From NCBI RefSeq assembly GCF_007679965.1, contig NZ_VEHL01000001.1:310001-374000 (forward strand): a stretch of 64,000 bases of DNA, read 5' to 3'. The stretch is from Bordetella genomosp. 13 (GTDB taxonomy: Bacteria; Pseudomonadota; Gammaproteobacteria; Burkholderiales; Burkholderiaceae_B). Below, one piece after another: positions 52,135-61,418 of the stretch. The translations under genes and the position numbers were made by a program. The notes beneath the pieces were generated by a model that was not told the DNA's origin, ran no database searches, and saw nothing but the letters and a program-made list of their open reading frames with translations. The first letter of the stretch is position 1, and each line of letters opens with the position of its first letter.

Positions 52135-52327
52135 GCCTTCCTCCTCGTGTGTGGGAATGCCCGGACTGTGGCCGGCCTGCTCCGCTGTGCTGCCGCGGGG
52201 CGATACCGCGCCCGGGTCTGCTGCCGTGCGCCGCGTGTGGCGGACGCACGGGTCTTGCGGCGTGCGCGGCCGCCGTCCGAAGTCTGTCGCTTCGGTACGG
52301 CGCCGCGCGGTGATGCCGGGGCGCCGG

Positions 52328-53503
52328 TCAGGCGCTTTCGAACAGGCGCGTCAGCACGAACTCGCGGTGGCCCAGCGCCTCGGCCGAGGTCCAGCGGCCA
52401 TTGGCCGTGGCCAGCATGCATTCCAGCAGCTTGTCGCCGGCCTGGTCCAGGTCGATCTCGCGCTGCAGCAGCCCCGAGGTGTCCACGTCGATGTGTTCCG
52501 ACATGGTGCGCACCGTGCGCGGGTTGGCGCAGATCTTGATGACCGGCAGGATGGGATTGCCGATGACGTTGCCCTGGCCGGTGGGGAAGAAGTGCACGGC
52601 GTAGCCCGAGGCCGCGCACAGCGTGACCATCTCGGCCGCGGCCGACGACGAATCCATGAACCACAGGCCCTTGTGCGTGGGGATCTCGGCCTTGTCGATC
52701 ACCCCGTCGATGCGGCATTTCTTGCCGATCTTCTGGATGTTGCCCATGGCCTTCTCCTCGATGGTGGTCAGGCCGCCGGCGATGTTCCCCTTGGTGGGCT
52801 GCGATTCGGACAGGTCGCTGGTCTTCCAGCGGTCGATCATGTCCTGGTAGCGGTTGAACATGAACATGAAGCGCTCGCGCACGGCGTCGCTGGCACAGCG
52901 CGCGGCCACGATGTGCTCGCCGCCGGTCAGTTCCGAGGTCTCGCCGAACACCAGCGTGGTGTCCAGGTCGTAGAGCTTGTCGAAGGCGTTGCCCACGGTG
53001 GGATTGGCGCCGCAGCCCGAGGTGGTGTCGGACTCGCCGCACTTGGTGGATACCCACAGGTCGGAGATGGGGCACTCGACCCGGCGCAGGGCGGTGGCGT
53101 AGTGCACGAATTCCTTGGCCTGGCGCGACGCGCGCATGATGGTGTCGTGGTCGCCGTGCAGCTCGATGCTGAAGCCGGCCACGGGCTTGCCGGTGGCGGC
53201 GATGCCGTCGACCACGCGCTTGGTCCAGCCTTCCTCGATGCCGATGACGATGACCGCCGCCACGTTGGGATTGCAGCCCGTGCCGATCAGCGTGCGGAAG
53301 TGCAGCTCCAGGTCTTCGCCGAACTGCAGGCGGCCGTAGGGATGGGGCAGGGCCAGGGTGCCCTTGATGTTGTTCGCCACGGCTTCGGCCGCGGCATTGG
53401 AGATGTCGTCCACGGGCAGCACGATGACGTGGTTGCGCACGCCGACGCGGCCGTTGTCGCGGCGGTAGCCGTGGAAAGTGGTGGAGCGGGAGACGATAGC
53501 CAT
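52328..53503 (-). CDS. suyB: UxaA-family lyase large subunit, probable sulfolactate sulfo-lyase beta (SuyB)
   Basis: 391 residues, the length of SuyB. The N-terminus [20 protein letters not shown], the [17 protein letters not shown] segment and [19 protein letters not shown] match the UxaA/altronate dehydratase family, in which SuyB is the large subunit that releases sulfite from (R)-sulfolactate to leave pyruvate. Some members bind an Fe-S cluster through Cys residues like those seen here. Altronate or galactarate dehydratase are the alternatives, but the split small/large subunit format and neighbours favour SuyB. Confidence 0.72.
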   Translation of the reverse strand: MAIVSRSTTFHGYRRDNGRVGVRNHVIVLPVDDISNAAAEAVANNIKGTLALPHPYGRLQFGEDLELHFRTLIGTGCNPNVAAVIVIGIEEGWTKRVVDGIAATGKPVAGFSIELHGDHDTIMRASRQAKEFVHYATALRRVECPISDLWVSTKCGESDTTSGCGANPTVGNAFDKLYDLDTTLVFGETSELTGGEHIVAARCASDAVRERFMFMFNRYQDMIDRWKTSDLSESQPTKGNIAGGLTTIEEKAMGNIQKIGKKCRIDGVIDKAEIPTHKGLWFMDSSSAAAEMVTLCAASGYAVHFFPTGQGNVIGNPILPVIKICANPRTVRTMSEHIDVDTSGLLQREIDLDQAGDKLLECMLATANGRWTSAEALGHREFVLTRLFESA

Positions 53504-53529
53504 GGTGGGGAATCCTGTAATGGGGCGGT

Positions 53530-53811
53530 TTACCAGCGCTTGGTCTTGATGTTGTGCACGTGGGCGTGCTGGCCCGCCTGGATGGGCGCCACCACCTTGC
53601 CGATGTCTTCCCCGTACTTGTAGATCGTGTCGCCCACGGCCATGTCGGCCAGCGCCACCTTGTGGCCGATGGGGATGTCCTGGCGGGCGCGGACCTGGAT
53701 GACGCGGTCCTCGTCCATGATCCAGGCGTTCAGTTCCGTGCCCGCGGTCAGGCCTTCGACCACGACGACGGCCACGGTGTCCTTGGCGTCGTGCAATACG
53801 GCGTGAATCAT
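53530..53811 (-). CDS. suyA: SAF-domain small subunit, probable sulfolactate sulfo-lyase alpha (SuyA)
   Basis: 93 residues from the ATG at 53811, directly behind AGGAGG; an upstream in-frame extension to 53892 lacks a ribosome site. The SAF domain is visible ([47 protein letters not shown]). SuyA is the matching small subunit of SuyB, and the gene order suyA-suyB is kept. Confidence 0.74.
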   Translation of the reverse strand: MIHAVLHDAKDTVAVVVVEGLTAGTELNAWIMDEDRVIQVRARQDIPIGHKVALADMAVGDTIYKYGEDIGKVVAPIQAGQHAHVHNIKTKRW

Positions 53812-53885
53812 CGTTTCCTCCTGAGGTGTCGCACGGCCGTCCCGCGGCCGGGCTGGAGCACGCATGTTATGGGCGGGCATTTCTA

Positions 53886-53921
53886 AAGTCAACTAGGTCA
53901 TATATATGATTTAAATGACTT
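53886..53921. promoter_or_regulatory. Nested-dyad operator between suyA and the GntR regulator
   Basis: The site is built symmetrically: AAGTCA, six bases, TCATATATATGA, six bases, TGACTT. Both the inner 12-mer and the outer hexamers are perfect inverted repeats about the same centre (53903/53904). It lies between the divergent suyA and GntR genes and is AT-rich in a GC-rich setting, so it is the probable binding site of the regulator at 53979. Confidence 0.7.
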
Positions 53922-53978
53922 GAGATGGCGCATGCGCAGCCGGTACACTGCCGAGGTATCGCAGTCATTCCGTCCAAG

Positions 53979-54728
53979 ATGAGCCAGATTTTTCTTCCCG
54001 AGGCGCCGCCCGGCAGCCCCCTCTACGAGCAGGTCAAGCAGGCCGTGCTGGCCGCCCTGGCGCAGGGCGAATGGAAGCAGGGCGATGCCATTCCGCCCGA
54101 GAAGCAGCTGGCCGAGCGCTTCGGCGTCTCCATCGGCACGCTGCGCAAGGCCATCGACGATCTCGCCGCCGAGAACATCCTGGTGCGCCAGCAGGGGCGC
54201 GGCACGTACGTGGCCGTGCACAGCCGCAACTCGCACTTCTTCAAGTTCTTCCGCGTCGTGCGGCAGGACGGCCACAAGTCCTATCCCGTCACCGCGCTGC
54301 AGCGCTTCCGGCGCGTGCGCGCCACGGCGCTGGCGCGCGAGAAGCTGGGGCTGGCCGCCGGCGCCAGCGTGTTCGAGTTCTCCAACGTGCTGTCCCTGAA
54401 CGGCGACGTAGTGCAGGTCGACGACATCTGCCTGCCCGAGGTGCGCTTCACGGGGCTGACCGAACGGGTGCTGCGCGAGCGCACGGGCACGCTGTACAGC
54501 TTCTACCAGGACCTGTTCGGGGTGAACGTCATCGCCACCGACGAGCGGCTGCGCACCTGCCTGGCCGACCTGCAGCACGCCGCCTGGCTGGGCGTGCAAG
54601 AGGGCACGCCGCTGCTGGAAGTGCGGCGCGTGGCGTATTCGTACAGCCGCCAGCCGGTGGAATGGCGCGTGTCGCGCGTCAACACCGAGCACTACGAATA
54701 CCTGGGGCAGGACGCGGCCCTGGTCTGA
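53979..54728 (+). CDS. GntR-family regulator, HutC/UTRA type (SuyR-like)
   Basis: 249 residues. The winged helix reads [20 protein letters not shown] (residues 37-56), followed by [11 protein letters not shown] and a UTRA ligand domain to the end. It is divergent from suyA across a 167-base spacer with a clear dyad operator. GntR regulators control sulfolactate clusters in other proteobacteria. Confidence 0.88.
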   Translation: MSQIFLPEAPPGSPLYEQVKQAVLAALAQGEWKQGDAIPPEKQLAERFGVSIGTLRKAIDDLAAENILVRQQGRGTYVAVHSRNSHFFKFFRVVRQDGHKSYPVTALQRFRRVRATALAREKLGLAAGASVFEFSNVLSLNGDVVQVDDICLPEVRFTGLTERVLRERTGTLYSFYQDLFGVNVIATDERLRTCLADLQHAAWLGVQEGTPLLEVRRVAYSYSRQPVEWRVSRVNTEHYEYLGQDAALV

Positions 54729-54773
54729 GCGCGGAAAGGGACCCGGCCGCGCTGGTGCTAGAATTCACGCTTC

Positions 54774-54833
54774 GAACGGCGCCGATTTGCCTGATCCGCT
54801 TGCGGGCGCCTCTATAAATCCTGCTAAAGAGGT
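54774..54833 (+). ncRNA. SAM-II (SAM-alpha) riboswitch
   Basis: The metX leader matches the SAM-II pattern: stem GGCGCC (54778-54783) pairs with GGCGCC (54805-54810), the conserved GATTTG follows the 5' arm, CGCTTGC lies in the loop, and the 3' part reads TATAAAT...GCTAAA.AGG. The loop GCCT can pair with AGG at the 3' end to form the pseudoknot, which hides the ribosome site AGAGG in front of metX. Binding of SAM would then reduce MetX synthesis. Location and element fit known SAM-II use upstream of methionine genes. Confidence 0.85.
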
Positions 54834-54837
54834 CCGT

Positions 54838-56067
54838 ATGACCCTTCTTGCTCTCGACCCGAGCGAGGCGGTTGCCGCCTCCGCGTCCCACGCCGATGAT
54901 CACGGCTCGGTGGGCGTCGTTTCCCCTACCTTCCTGCGTTTCGACGAACCGCTGCCGCTGGCCAGCGGCCAATCGCTGTCGTCCTACGAACTGGCCATCG
55001 AGACGTACGGCACGCTGAATGCCGAGCGCAGCAATGCCGTGCTGGTGTGCCACGCGCTGAACGCCTCGCATCACGTGGCCGGCATCGCCGCCGGCGATCC
55101 CAAGGACGTCGGCTGGTGGGACAACATGGTCGGTCCCGGCAAGCCCGTGGATACCGACCGTTTCTTCGTCATCGGCGTCAACAACCTGGGCTCGTGCTTC
55201 GGCTCCACCGGGCCGGCCAGCACCGATCCGGCCACCGGCCAGCCGTGGGGCGCCGCCTTCCCGGTGCTGACGGTCGAGGACTGGGTGCATGCGCAAGCCC
55301 GCGTGGCCGACCACTTCGGCATCGAGCGCTTCGCCGCGGTGATGGGCGGTTCGCTGGGCGGCATGCAGGCGCTGAGCTGGGCCATCACGTGTCCCGAGCG
55401 CGTGGCCCATTGCGTGGTCATCGCCAGCACGCCGCGCCTGTCGGCGCAGAACATCGGCTTCAACGAAGTGGCGCGCCGCGCCATCATCACCGATCCCGAT
55501 TTCCACGGTGGCGACTACTACGCGCACAACACGGTGCCGCGCCGCGGCCTGTCGGTGGCGCGCATGATTGGCCACATCACGTACCTGTCCGACGACGACA
55601 TGGCCGAGAAGTTCGGCCGCACGCAGCGCGAGCCCGCCGAGAACGGCGCGTACCGCTACGGCTACGACGTCGAGTTCGAGGTCGAGTCGTACCTGCGCTA
55701 CCAGGGCGAGAAGTTCTCGCGCTATTTCGACGCCAACACCTATCTGCTGATCACGCGCGCGCTGGACTATTTCGATCCGGCCCGCGACACCGGCGGCGAC
55801 CTGGCGCGTGCGCTGGCGCCGGCCTCGTCCGATTTCCTGCTGGTGTCCTTCTCCACCGACTGGCGCTTCCCGCCCGAGCGCTCGCGCGAGATCGTGCGGG
55901 CGCTGCTCAAGAACGGCAGCCCCGTCACGTACGCCGAGATCGATGCGCCGCACGGCCACGATGCCTTCCTGCTGGAAGACGCCCGCTACCATGCGGTGGT
56001 GCGCGGCTACTACGAACGCATCGCGCGCGAGCTGGGCCTGACGGAGCCGGCTGCCGCCCCAAAATGA
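54838..56067 (+). CDS. metX: Homoserine O-acyltransferase
   Basis: 409 residues from the ATG at 54838 behind AGAGG. The alpha/beta hydrolase-type MetX is shown by [35 protein letters not shown], the nucleophile motif [12 protein letters not shown] (Ser172) and the C-terminal [12 protein letters not shown] with the catalytic His. It acylates homoserine in the first committed step of methionine synthesis. Acetyl versus succinyl specificity cannot be settled by reading. It overlaps metW by ATGA. Confidence 0.95.
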   Translation: MTLLALDPSEAVAASASHADDHGSVGVVSPTFLRFDEPLPLASGQSLSSYELAIETYGTLNAERSNAVLVCHALNASHHVAGIAAGDPKDVGWWDNMVGPGKPVDTDRFFVIGVNNLGSCFGSTGPASTDPATGQPWGAAFPVLTVEDWVHAQARVADHFGIERFAAVMGGSLGGMQALSWAITCPERVAHCVVIASTPRLSAQNIGFNEVARRAIITDPDFHGGDYYAHNTVPRRGLSVARMIGHITYLSDDDMAEKFGRTQREPAENGAYRYGYDVEFEVESYLRYQGEKFSRYFDANTYLLITRALDYFDPARDTGGDLARALAPASSDFLLVSFSTDWRFPPERSREIVRALLKNGSPVTYAEIDAPHGHDAFLLEDARYHAVVRGYYERIARELGLTEPAAAPK

Positions 56068-56690
56068 CGCGTCCCATGACTCCTGTATCCGCCCGTTCCG
56101 ACTCCGCCGCGCTGCGGCCCGACCTGGCCCGCATCGCCAGCTGGATCGACCCCGGCAGCCGCGTGCTCGACCTGGGCTGCGGCGACGGCGAACTGCTGGC
56201 CTGGCTGCGCGACCATCGCCAGGTGCGCGGCGCCGGCGTCGAGATCGACGACAACCACGTCATCACCTGCGTGCAGCAGGGCGTGAACGTCATCCAGCAG
56301 AACCTGGAGGACGGCCTGGCGATGTTCGACGACAAGCAGTTCGAGACCGTGGTGCTGTCGCAGACGCTGCAGTCGATGCACCGCACCGAGCACATCCTGC
56401 GCGAGATGGCGCGCGTGGCCCGTCATGGCGTGGTGTCGTTCCCCAACTTCGGCTATTGGCCGCACGGCTGGGCGTTGCTGCGCGGCCGCATGCCGGTCAC
56501 GGGGCAGATGCCGTACCAGTGGTACGACACGCCCAACATCCACCTGTGCACGCTGCGCGATTTCGAGGACCTGGCCGGCCGGCTGAAGCTGCGCATCCTC
56601 GAGCGCGCCACCTTCAACAACGAGCGTGAAGTGCGCATGTTCCCGGGCTGGCGCAGCACCCTGGCCGTCTACCGTTTCGCGGCGCCCTGA
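56064..56690 (+). CDS. metW: Methionine biosynthesis protein MetW (SAM-dependent methyltransferase fold)
   Basis: 208 residues from the ATG at 56064 (alternative ATG at 56076). The MetW pattern is clear: [57 protein letters not shown] and [12 protein letters not shown]. MetW is required with MetX for efficient homoserine acylation. It is coupled to metX and shares its riboswitch. Confidence 0.95.
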   Translation: MTRPMTPVSARSDSAALRPDLARIASWIDPGSRVLDLGCGDGELLAWLRDHRQVRGAGVEIDDNHVITCVQQGVNVIQQNLEDGLAMFDDKQFETVVLSQTLQSMHRTEHILREMARVARHGVVSFPNFGYWPHGWALLRGRMPVTGQMPYQWYDTPNIHLCTLRDFEDLAGRLKLRILERATFNNEREVRMFPGWRSTLAVYRFAAP

Positions 56691-56701
56691 GCGCGCGCAC
56701 G

Positions 56702-56727
56702 AAAAAAAGCCCGCGCGGGCGCGGGCT
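56702..56727 (-). terminator. Intrinsic terminator downstream of mqo
   Basis: On the minus strand AGCCCGCGCCCGCGCGGGCT is followed by seven T. It lies between the convergent metW and mqo genes and acts on the mqo transcript. Confidence 0.7.
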
Positions 56728-56748
56728 GTTGCCATCCGGGGCCAGCGC

Positions 56749-58545
56749 CTACAGCTGGATGTCCGACACCCTGGGCACCGGGGCTGAATCCCGCGTCGCG
56801 GCGCCGCCGGCCTGCACGCCGGACAGGCTGGGCGACGGAATCGCCAGCTGCAGCGCCTGGGCGGTGTCCCGCCATACGGCGGCCAGCAGCTCGGGCTTCT
56901 CGTTCAGTTTCTGGCCATAGCTCGGGATGATCCTGTGCAGTTTCTGCTGCCAGGCGTCCGTCTTCACCTGATCGGGGAAGGCGCGCTCCAGCAGGGACAG
57001 CATGATGGCGGGCGAGGTCGAGCCGCCGGGCGAGGCGCCCAGCAGGGCCGCGATGGAGCGGTCCTCGGCCATCACGATTTCGGTGCCCAGCTTCAACTGG
57101 CCGCCCTTGTCGGGGTCATTCTTGATGATCTGCACGCGCTGGCCCGCCTGCCACAGGCGCCAGTCCTCGTCGCGCGCCTCGGGCATGTAGCGGCGCAGTT
57201 CGTTCATCTGCTCTTCCTTGGACAGCGACAGCTGCTGCGCCAGGTACTTCACCAGTCCGAACTCGTGCACGCCGACCTGCATCGACGGGATGATGTTGCT
57301 GGTGGTCAGCGACGCGGGCAGGTCGAAATACGAGCCTTCCTTCAGGAACTTGCTCGACCAGGTGGCGAAGGGGCCGAACAGCAGCACCCGCTTGCCGTCC
57401 AGGACTCGCGTGTCCAGGTGAGGCACCGACATCGGCGGCGATCCCGTCTCGGCCATGCCGTAGACCTTGGCCAGGTGGCGCAGGGCAATCTCGGGCTTCT
57501 CGGTGACCAGGAACGCGCCGCCCACCGGGAAGCCGCCGTACTGCTTCGCTTCCGGGATGCCGGACTGCTGCAGCAGCGGCAGCGCCGCGCCGCCCGCGCC
57601 GATGAACACGAAGCGCGCGTCGACGGTCTGGATCTTCGAGTCGTCCTTCATGTCGAAGGCCGACACGCGCCACGTGCCGTCCGGGTTGCGCGTGATCGAG
57701 CGCACCTCGTAGCCGGTCGACAGCTTCAGGCGCGACGTGCCGGTGAGATGGCCGTAGAACTGGCGCGTGATCTCGCCCAGGTTCACGTCGGTGCCCAGCG
57801 GCGAGCGGGTCGCGGCCAGCATCTGGCCGCCCTCGCGGCCTTCCATCATGATGGGCACCCACTCGGCAATCCTGGCCGGATCGGTCGTCAGCTCCATGCC
57901 GGCGAACAGCGGGCTGGCTTGCAGCGCCGCCACGCGCTTCTTCATGAAATCGACGTTTTCCTGGCCCCAGACCAGGTTCATGTGCGGCGTCGAATTGATG
58001 AATTCGCGCGGCGAGCCCAGCGTGCCGCGGCGCACCTGGTGCGACCAGAACTGCCGTGAGATCTGGAACTGCTCGTTGATCTCGATGGCCTTGGCGATCT
58101 GCACGTTGCCATTGACATCCATGGGCGTGTAGTTCAGTTCGCACAGGGCCGAGTGGCCGGTGCCGGCATTGTTCCAGCCGTTCGAGCTTTCCTGCGCCAC
58201 GCCGTCCAGGCGTTCGAAGATCTCGAGGGACCAGTCCGGCTCGAGTTCGGTCAGGTAGACGCCCAGCGTCGCGCTCATGATGCCGCCGCCGATCAGCAGC
58301 GCGTCGACGGTGCGGTCCGCCTTTTCCGCGCGGTATTGGTCGTCGGTGAGATAGCTGTAGCCCAGCGCCACGGCGCCCGCGCCTGCGGCGGTGCCCAGGA
58401 AACGGCGGCGGGTGAAGGTGTGCTTGCGGCTGTCGCGGTTCTTCGCGTCAGCGGAGGATTTCGAGGCCAATTTTATTGGTGCTCCGGGAGGTCGCCTTGA
58501 TGAGGCGGGGTCTTGAATCCAGCCGGATGACCGGCCGACCGACAT
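56749..58545 (-). CDS. mqo: Malate:quinone oxidoreductase with Tat-like signal
   Basis: 598 residues from the ATG at 58545, which has GGGGGAG just before it. The core is [22 protein letters not shown] (FAD motif), [20 protein letters not shown] and [18 protein letters not shown]. Unusually, the N-terminal extension contains [18 protein letters not shown] (Arg pair at 46-47), a good twin-arginine motif. Most MQOs are cytoplasmic peripheral membrane proteins, so export or a membrane anchor via Tat is implied. It oxidises malate to oxaloacetate, passing electrons to quinone. Confidence 0.92.
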   Translation of the reverse strand: MSVGRSSGWIQDPASSRRPPGAPIKLASKSSADAKNRDSRKHTFTRRRFLGTAAGAGAVALGYSYLTDDQYRAEKADRTVDALLIGGGIMSATLGVYLTELEPDWSLEIFERLDGVAQESSNGWNNAGTGHSALCELNYTPMDVNGNVQIAKAIEINEQFQISRQFWSHQVRRGTLGSPREFINSTPHMNLVWGQENVDFMKKRVAALQASPLFAGMELTTDPARIAEWVPIMMEGREGGQMLAATRSPLGTDVNLGEITRQFYGHLTGTSRLKLSTGYEVRSITRNPDGTWRVSAFDMKDDSKIQTVDARFVFIGAGGAALPLLQQSGIPEAKQYGGFPVGGAFLVTEKPEIALRHLAKVYGMAETGSPPMSVPHLDTRVLDGKRVLLFGPFATWSSKFLKEGSYFDLPASLTTSNIIPSMQVGVHEFGLVKYLAQQLSLSKEEQMNELRRYMPEARDEDWRLWQAGQRVQIIKNDPDKGGQLKLGTEIVMAEDRSIAALLGASPGGSTSPAIMLSLLERAFPDQVKTDAWQQKLHRIIPSYGQKLNEKPELLAAVWRDTAQALQLAIPSPSLSGVQAGGAATRDSAPVPRVSDIQL

Positions 58546-58760
58546 ATCTCCCCCAGCGCAGCAGCATGGCCGACGTGGCGTGGGTCGCGTTCAGGGCGTG
58601 CAGGCTGCGGACGTCGGCTCGTCGCGGTGCGTGCACCGCAATACCGTTTCTTCTTGTTCGACAATTAGGGATTCTACCAAATACGAATCCGGCGCTTCGC
58701 CTTTGGGTAATATGCCGGGGATCGGGCCGGCCTGGCGCCTGCCCCGGATATAGACGGAGA

Positions 58761-60029
58761 TTGGCCATCGCAGACGCAGAAGCGCCCGCCGCGGGCAAGG
58801 TGTATCTCAGCCGCCGCGTGGCGCCATTGCTGGCGCTGGGCTTTGCAAGCGGATTGCCGCTGGCGCTGACCAGCGGAACGCTGCAGGCGTGGGCCACCGT
58901 CGAGAACATTTCGCTGCAGCAGATCGGCTTTCTCACCCTGGTGGGCAGCGCCTACACGCTGAAGTTCCTGTGGGCGCCGCTGATCGACCGCTATGCGCCG
59001 CCGTTCCTGGGCCGGCGCCGCGGCTGGATGCTGGTCACGCAGGTGCTGCTGGCGCTGTCCATCATGGGCATGGGCCTCATGTCGCCGTCCCAGGCGCTGC
59101 TGCCGCTGGCGCTGCTGGCGGTGTTCGTGGCCCTGCTGTCGGCCTCGCAGGACATTGCCTTCGATGCCTACTGTACCGACGTGCTGCGCAAGGAAGAGCG
59201 CGGGGCGGGGGCGGCGGTCAAGGTGCTGGGCTACCGCGTGGCCATGCTGGTGTCCGCCGGCCTGGCGCTGATCCTGGCCGACAGCTGGCTGGGCTGGGGC
59301 AACACGTATCTGCTGATGGGCGCGCTGATGCTGGCCTGCGTGCTGGCCACGTTCTGGGCGCCCGAGCCCGAGACGCCAGTGTCCGCGCCGCGCAGCCTGG
59401 GACAGGCGGTGGTCGAGCCCCTGCGCGACTTCTTCGGCCGGCGCGGCGCGCTGGGCATGCTGCTGCTGATCGTGCTGTACAAGCTGGGCGATGCCTTTGC
59501 CGGCGCGCTGTCCACGACCTTCCTGATCCGCGGCGCCGGCTTCTCGCCGACCGAGGTGGGCGAGGTCAACAAGGTCCTGGGCCTGGCCGCCACCATCGTC
59601 GGCGCGCTGGCGGGCGGCAGCCTGATGTCTCGCTGGGGCCTGTACCGCTCGCTGCTGGCCTTCGGACTGCTGCAGGCGGTGTCCAACCTGGGGTACTGGC
59701 TGATCGCGGTCAGCCCGCGCAACCTGTGGCTGATGGCCGGCGCCGTGGGTGTCGAGAACCTGTGCGGCGGCCTGGGCACGGCCGCGTTCGTGGGCCTGCT
59801 GATGGCGATGTGCCGCCAGCGCTTCTCCGCCACGCAGTTCGCGCTGCTGTCGGCCCTGTCGGCGGTCGGGCGCACCTACCTGGCCGGGCCGCTGACGCCG
59901 TGGCTGGTTCACCACCTCGGGTGGCCCGGATTTTTCCTCGTGACGGTGGCGATTGCGTTACCTGGTCTTGCACTGTTGCATTTACGCCGCAACGAAATCG
60001 CGTCTTTGGAGCGCGATGGCGTGAATTAA
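58761..60029 (+). CDS. ampG: AmpG-like muropeptide permease (MFS)
   Basis: 422 residues if the TTG at 58761 is used; no in-frame ATG with ribosome site is near, and the GGAGA site is close. About twelve hydrophobic segments; AmpG motifs include LALGFASGLPLALTSGTLQA, WAPLIDRYAPPFLGRRRGWM, LSASQDIAFDAYCTDVL and the C-terminal LAGPLTPWLVHHLGW. AmpG imports anhydro-muropeptides for cell-wall recycling and links it to beta-lactamase induction. Confidence 0.9.
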   Translation: MAIADAEAPAAGKVYLSRRVAPLLALGFASGLPLALTSGTLQAWATVENISLQQIGFLTLVGSAYTLKFLWAPLIDRYAPPFLGRRRGWMLVTQVLLALSIMGMGLMSPSQALLPLALLAVFVALLSASQDIAFDAYCTDVLRKEERGAGAAVKVLGYRVAMLVSAGLALILADSWLGWGNTYLLMGALMLACVLATFWAPEPETPVSAPRSLGQAVVEPLRDFFGRRGALGMLLLIVLYKLGDAFAGALSTTFLIRGAGFSPTEVGEVNKVLGLAATIVGALAGGSLMSRWGLYRSLLAFGLLQAVSNLGYWLIAVSPRNLWLMAGAVGVENLCGGLGTAAFVGLLMAMCRQRFSATQFALLSALSAVGRTYLAGPLTPWLVHHLGWPGFFLVTVAIALPGLALLHLRRNEIASLERDGVN

Positions 60030-60175
60030 TCCTCTATTCACGTTTCGCTGAGCCACATCCCGTAACGCGATGGTACTGTTAGCGCCTGCAAGACCTTTGC
60101 AGAGCACGTCCAATCCGGACGGCCCACCGAGAACATGGCGGACCCAACAGGTCCGGAAAAAGAGGAGAAAGACCC

Positions 60176-61255
60176 ATGAAGCGTTTCGTATCGGCTCTGA
60201 TGCTGGCTGGCGTGTGGGCCGGCACGGCCCACGCCGAAACCAGCGTGACCCTTTACGGCATTGCAGACATCAGCGTCCGTTACCTGAACCACGGTGACAG
60301 CGATGGCCACAGCCGTATCGGCATGAACAACGGCGCCATCTCCGGCAGCCGCTGGGGCCTGCGCGGCACCGAGGACCTCGGTGGCGGCAACTCGGCGTTC
60401 TTCCGCCTGGAAAACGGCTTCAACGTGCAGAACGGCCAGCGCTCCGACTCCAACCGCCTGTTCAGCCGTCAGGCCTACGTCGGGCTCGACGGCGGCGACA
60501 TCGGCGCCATCTCGCTGGGTCGCCAGGACACCGCGCTGTTCACCCTGCTGGCCGACACGTTCGATCCCCTGACCGTCGGCAACTACGACCAGAACTCCTG
60601 GCTGCCCGTGGCCATGTCGCGCGCCCGCAGCGACAACTCGGTCCGTTACCGCAACAGCAAGCTGGGCGGCCTGGACGTCATCCTGCAGTATTCGTTCAAT
60701 TCGGACACCTCCAGCGGCGACAGCTTCAGCGATCGCAAGCAGGGCCAGCAGTACGGCGGCACGCTGGCCTACACGGCCGGCCCGTTCCAGATCGGCGGCG
60801 GCTACCAGCTGTCGCGTTCGTCGGTCAATTCCGACCTCGACCAGCGCGTCTGGAACATCAACGCCACCTACAAGATCATCGAAGAGGTCAAGGTCTTCGC
60901 CGGCTACCTGAACGGCCGTGACGAAACCGGCTGGGTCAATGCCGTCATGGGCAACACCGACGGCGGCGCCGGCCTGCAGCGCAAGGACAGCGGCTATTTC
61001 CTGGGCGCCACCTACGCGCCGGGCGCGTGGGCGTTCACCGCCGCCGGCTACTACGACCGCAGCAAGAACGTGGTCGAAGAGGGCGACAAGGGCCGCCGCT
61101 GGGCCGTCGTGGGCGTGGCGGAATACGCCCTGTCCAAGCGCACCCAGCTGTACGGCACGCTCGACTTCAACAAGGTCAGCGACGCGCAGCGCAGCGAAAT
61201 CCCCGGCGGCTCCACCCAGCTGGGCGGCGCCGTGGGCATGCGTCACATCTTCTGA
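60176..61255 (+). CDS. Gram-negative porin (porin_4, OmpC-like)
   Basis: 359 residues. It starts with a Sec signal cleaved at AHA (residue 20), then ETSVTLYGIADISVRY, a standard betaproteobacterial porin start. Other typical segments are SRWGLRGTEDLGGGNSAFF and RLFSRQAYVGLDG. The protein ends in MRHIF with the C-terminal Phe needed for outer-membrane insertion. AGGAG lies before the ATG. It forms trimers for diffusion of small solutes. Confidence 0.93.
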   Translation: MKRFVSALMLAGVWAGTAHAETSVTLYGIADISVRYLNHGDSDGHSRIGMNNGAISGSRWGLRGTEDLGGGNSAFFRLENGFNVQNGQRSDSNRLFSRQAYVGLDGGDIGAISLGRQDTALFTLLADTFDPLTVGNYDQNSWLPVAMSRARSDNSVRYRNSKLGGLDVILQYSFNSDTSSGDSFSDRKQGQQYGGTLAYTAGPFQIGGGYQLSRSSVNSDLDQRVWNINATYKIIEEVKVFAGYLNGRDETGWVNAVMGNTDGGAGLQRKDSGYFLGATYAPGAWAFTAAGYYDRSKNVVEEGDKGRRWAVVGVAEYALSKRTQLYGTLDFNKVSDAQRSEIPGGSTQLGGAVGMRHIF

Positions 61256-61290
61256 TCCCGCGCCCGGCCATCCGCCGGGCATCGGTAACG

Positions 61291-61328
61291 GAACGGGCGG
61301 CAGGCCGGCAACGGCATGCCGCCCGTTC
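61291..61328 (+). terminator. Hairpin downstream of the porin gene
   Basis: GAACGGGCGGCA pairs perfectly with TGCCGCCCGTTC around a 14-base loop, 36 bases after the porin stop. The T-run is weak, so this could be a Rho-assisted site or an mRNA-stabilising hairpin. Confidence 0.5.
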
Positions 61329-61364
61329 TGCATGGGGCGCCGGCCCGGCGCGCGAATGCCATGG

Positions 61365-61388
61365 AAAAGGCGGCCCGCAGGCCGCCTT
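61365..61388 (-). terminator. Intrinsic terminator downstream of the amino-acid permease
   Basis: AAGGCGGCC and GGCCGCCTT form a 9-bp stem with a three- to four-base loop; on the minus strand it is followed by TTTT. It lies 30 bases after the permease stop. Confidence 0.7.
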
Positions 61389-61418
61389 CGCACGTCGTGA
61401 CGACACGGCAGCGATGGG

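Noticed and set aside
52328..53811. Altronate or galactarate dehydratase as first choice
   Set aside because: The separate 93-residue SAF subunit with a 391-residue partner, next to ComC- and SlcC-type dehydrogenases, fits sulfolactate sulfo-lyase better; kept only as an alternative.
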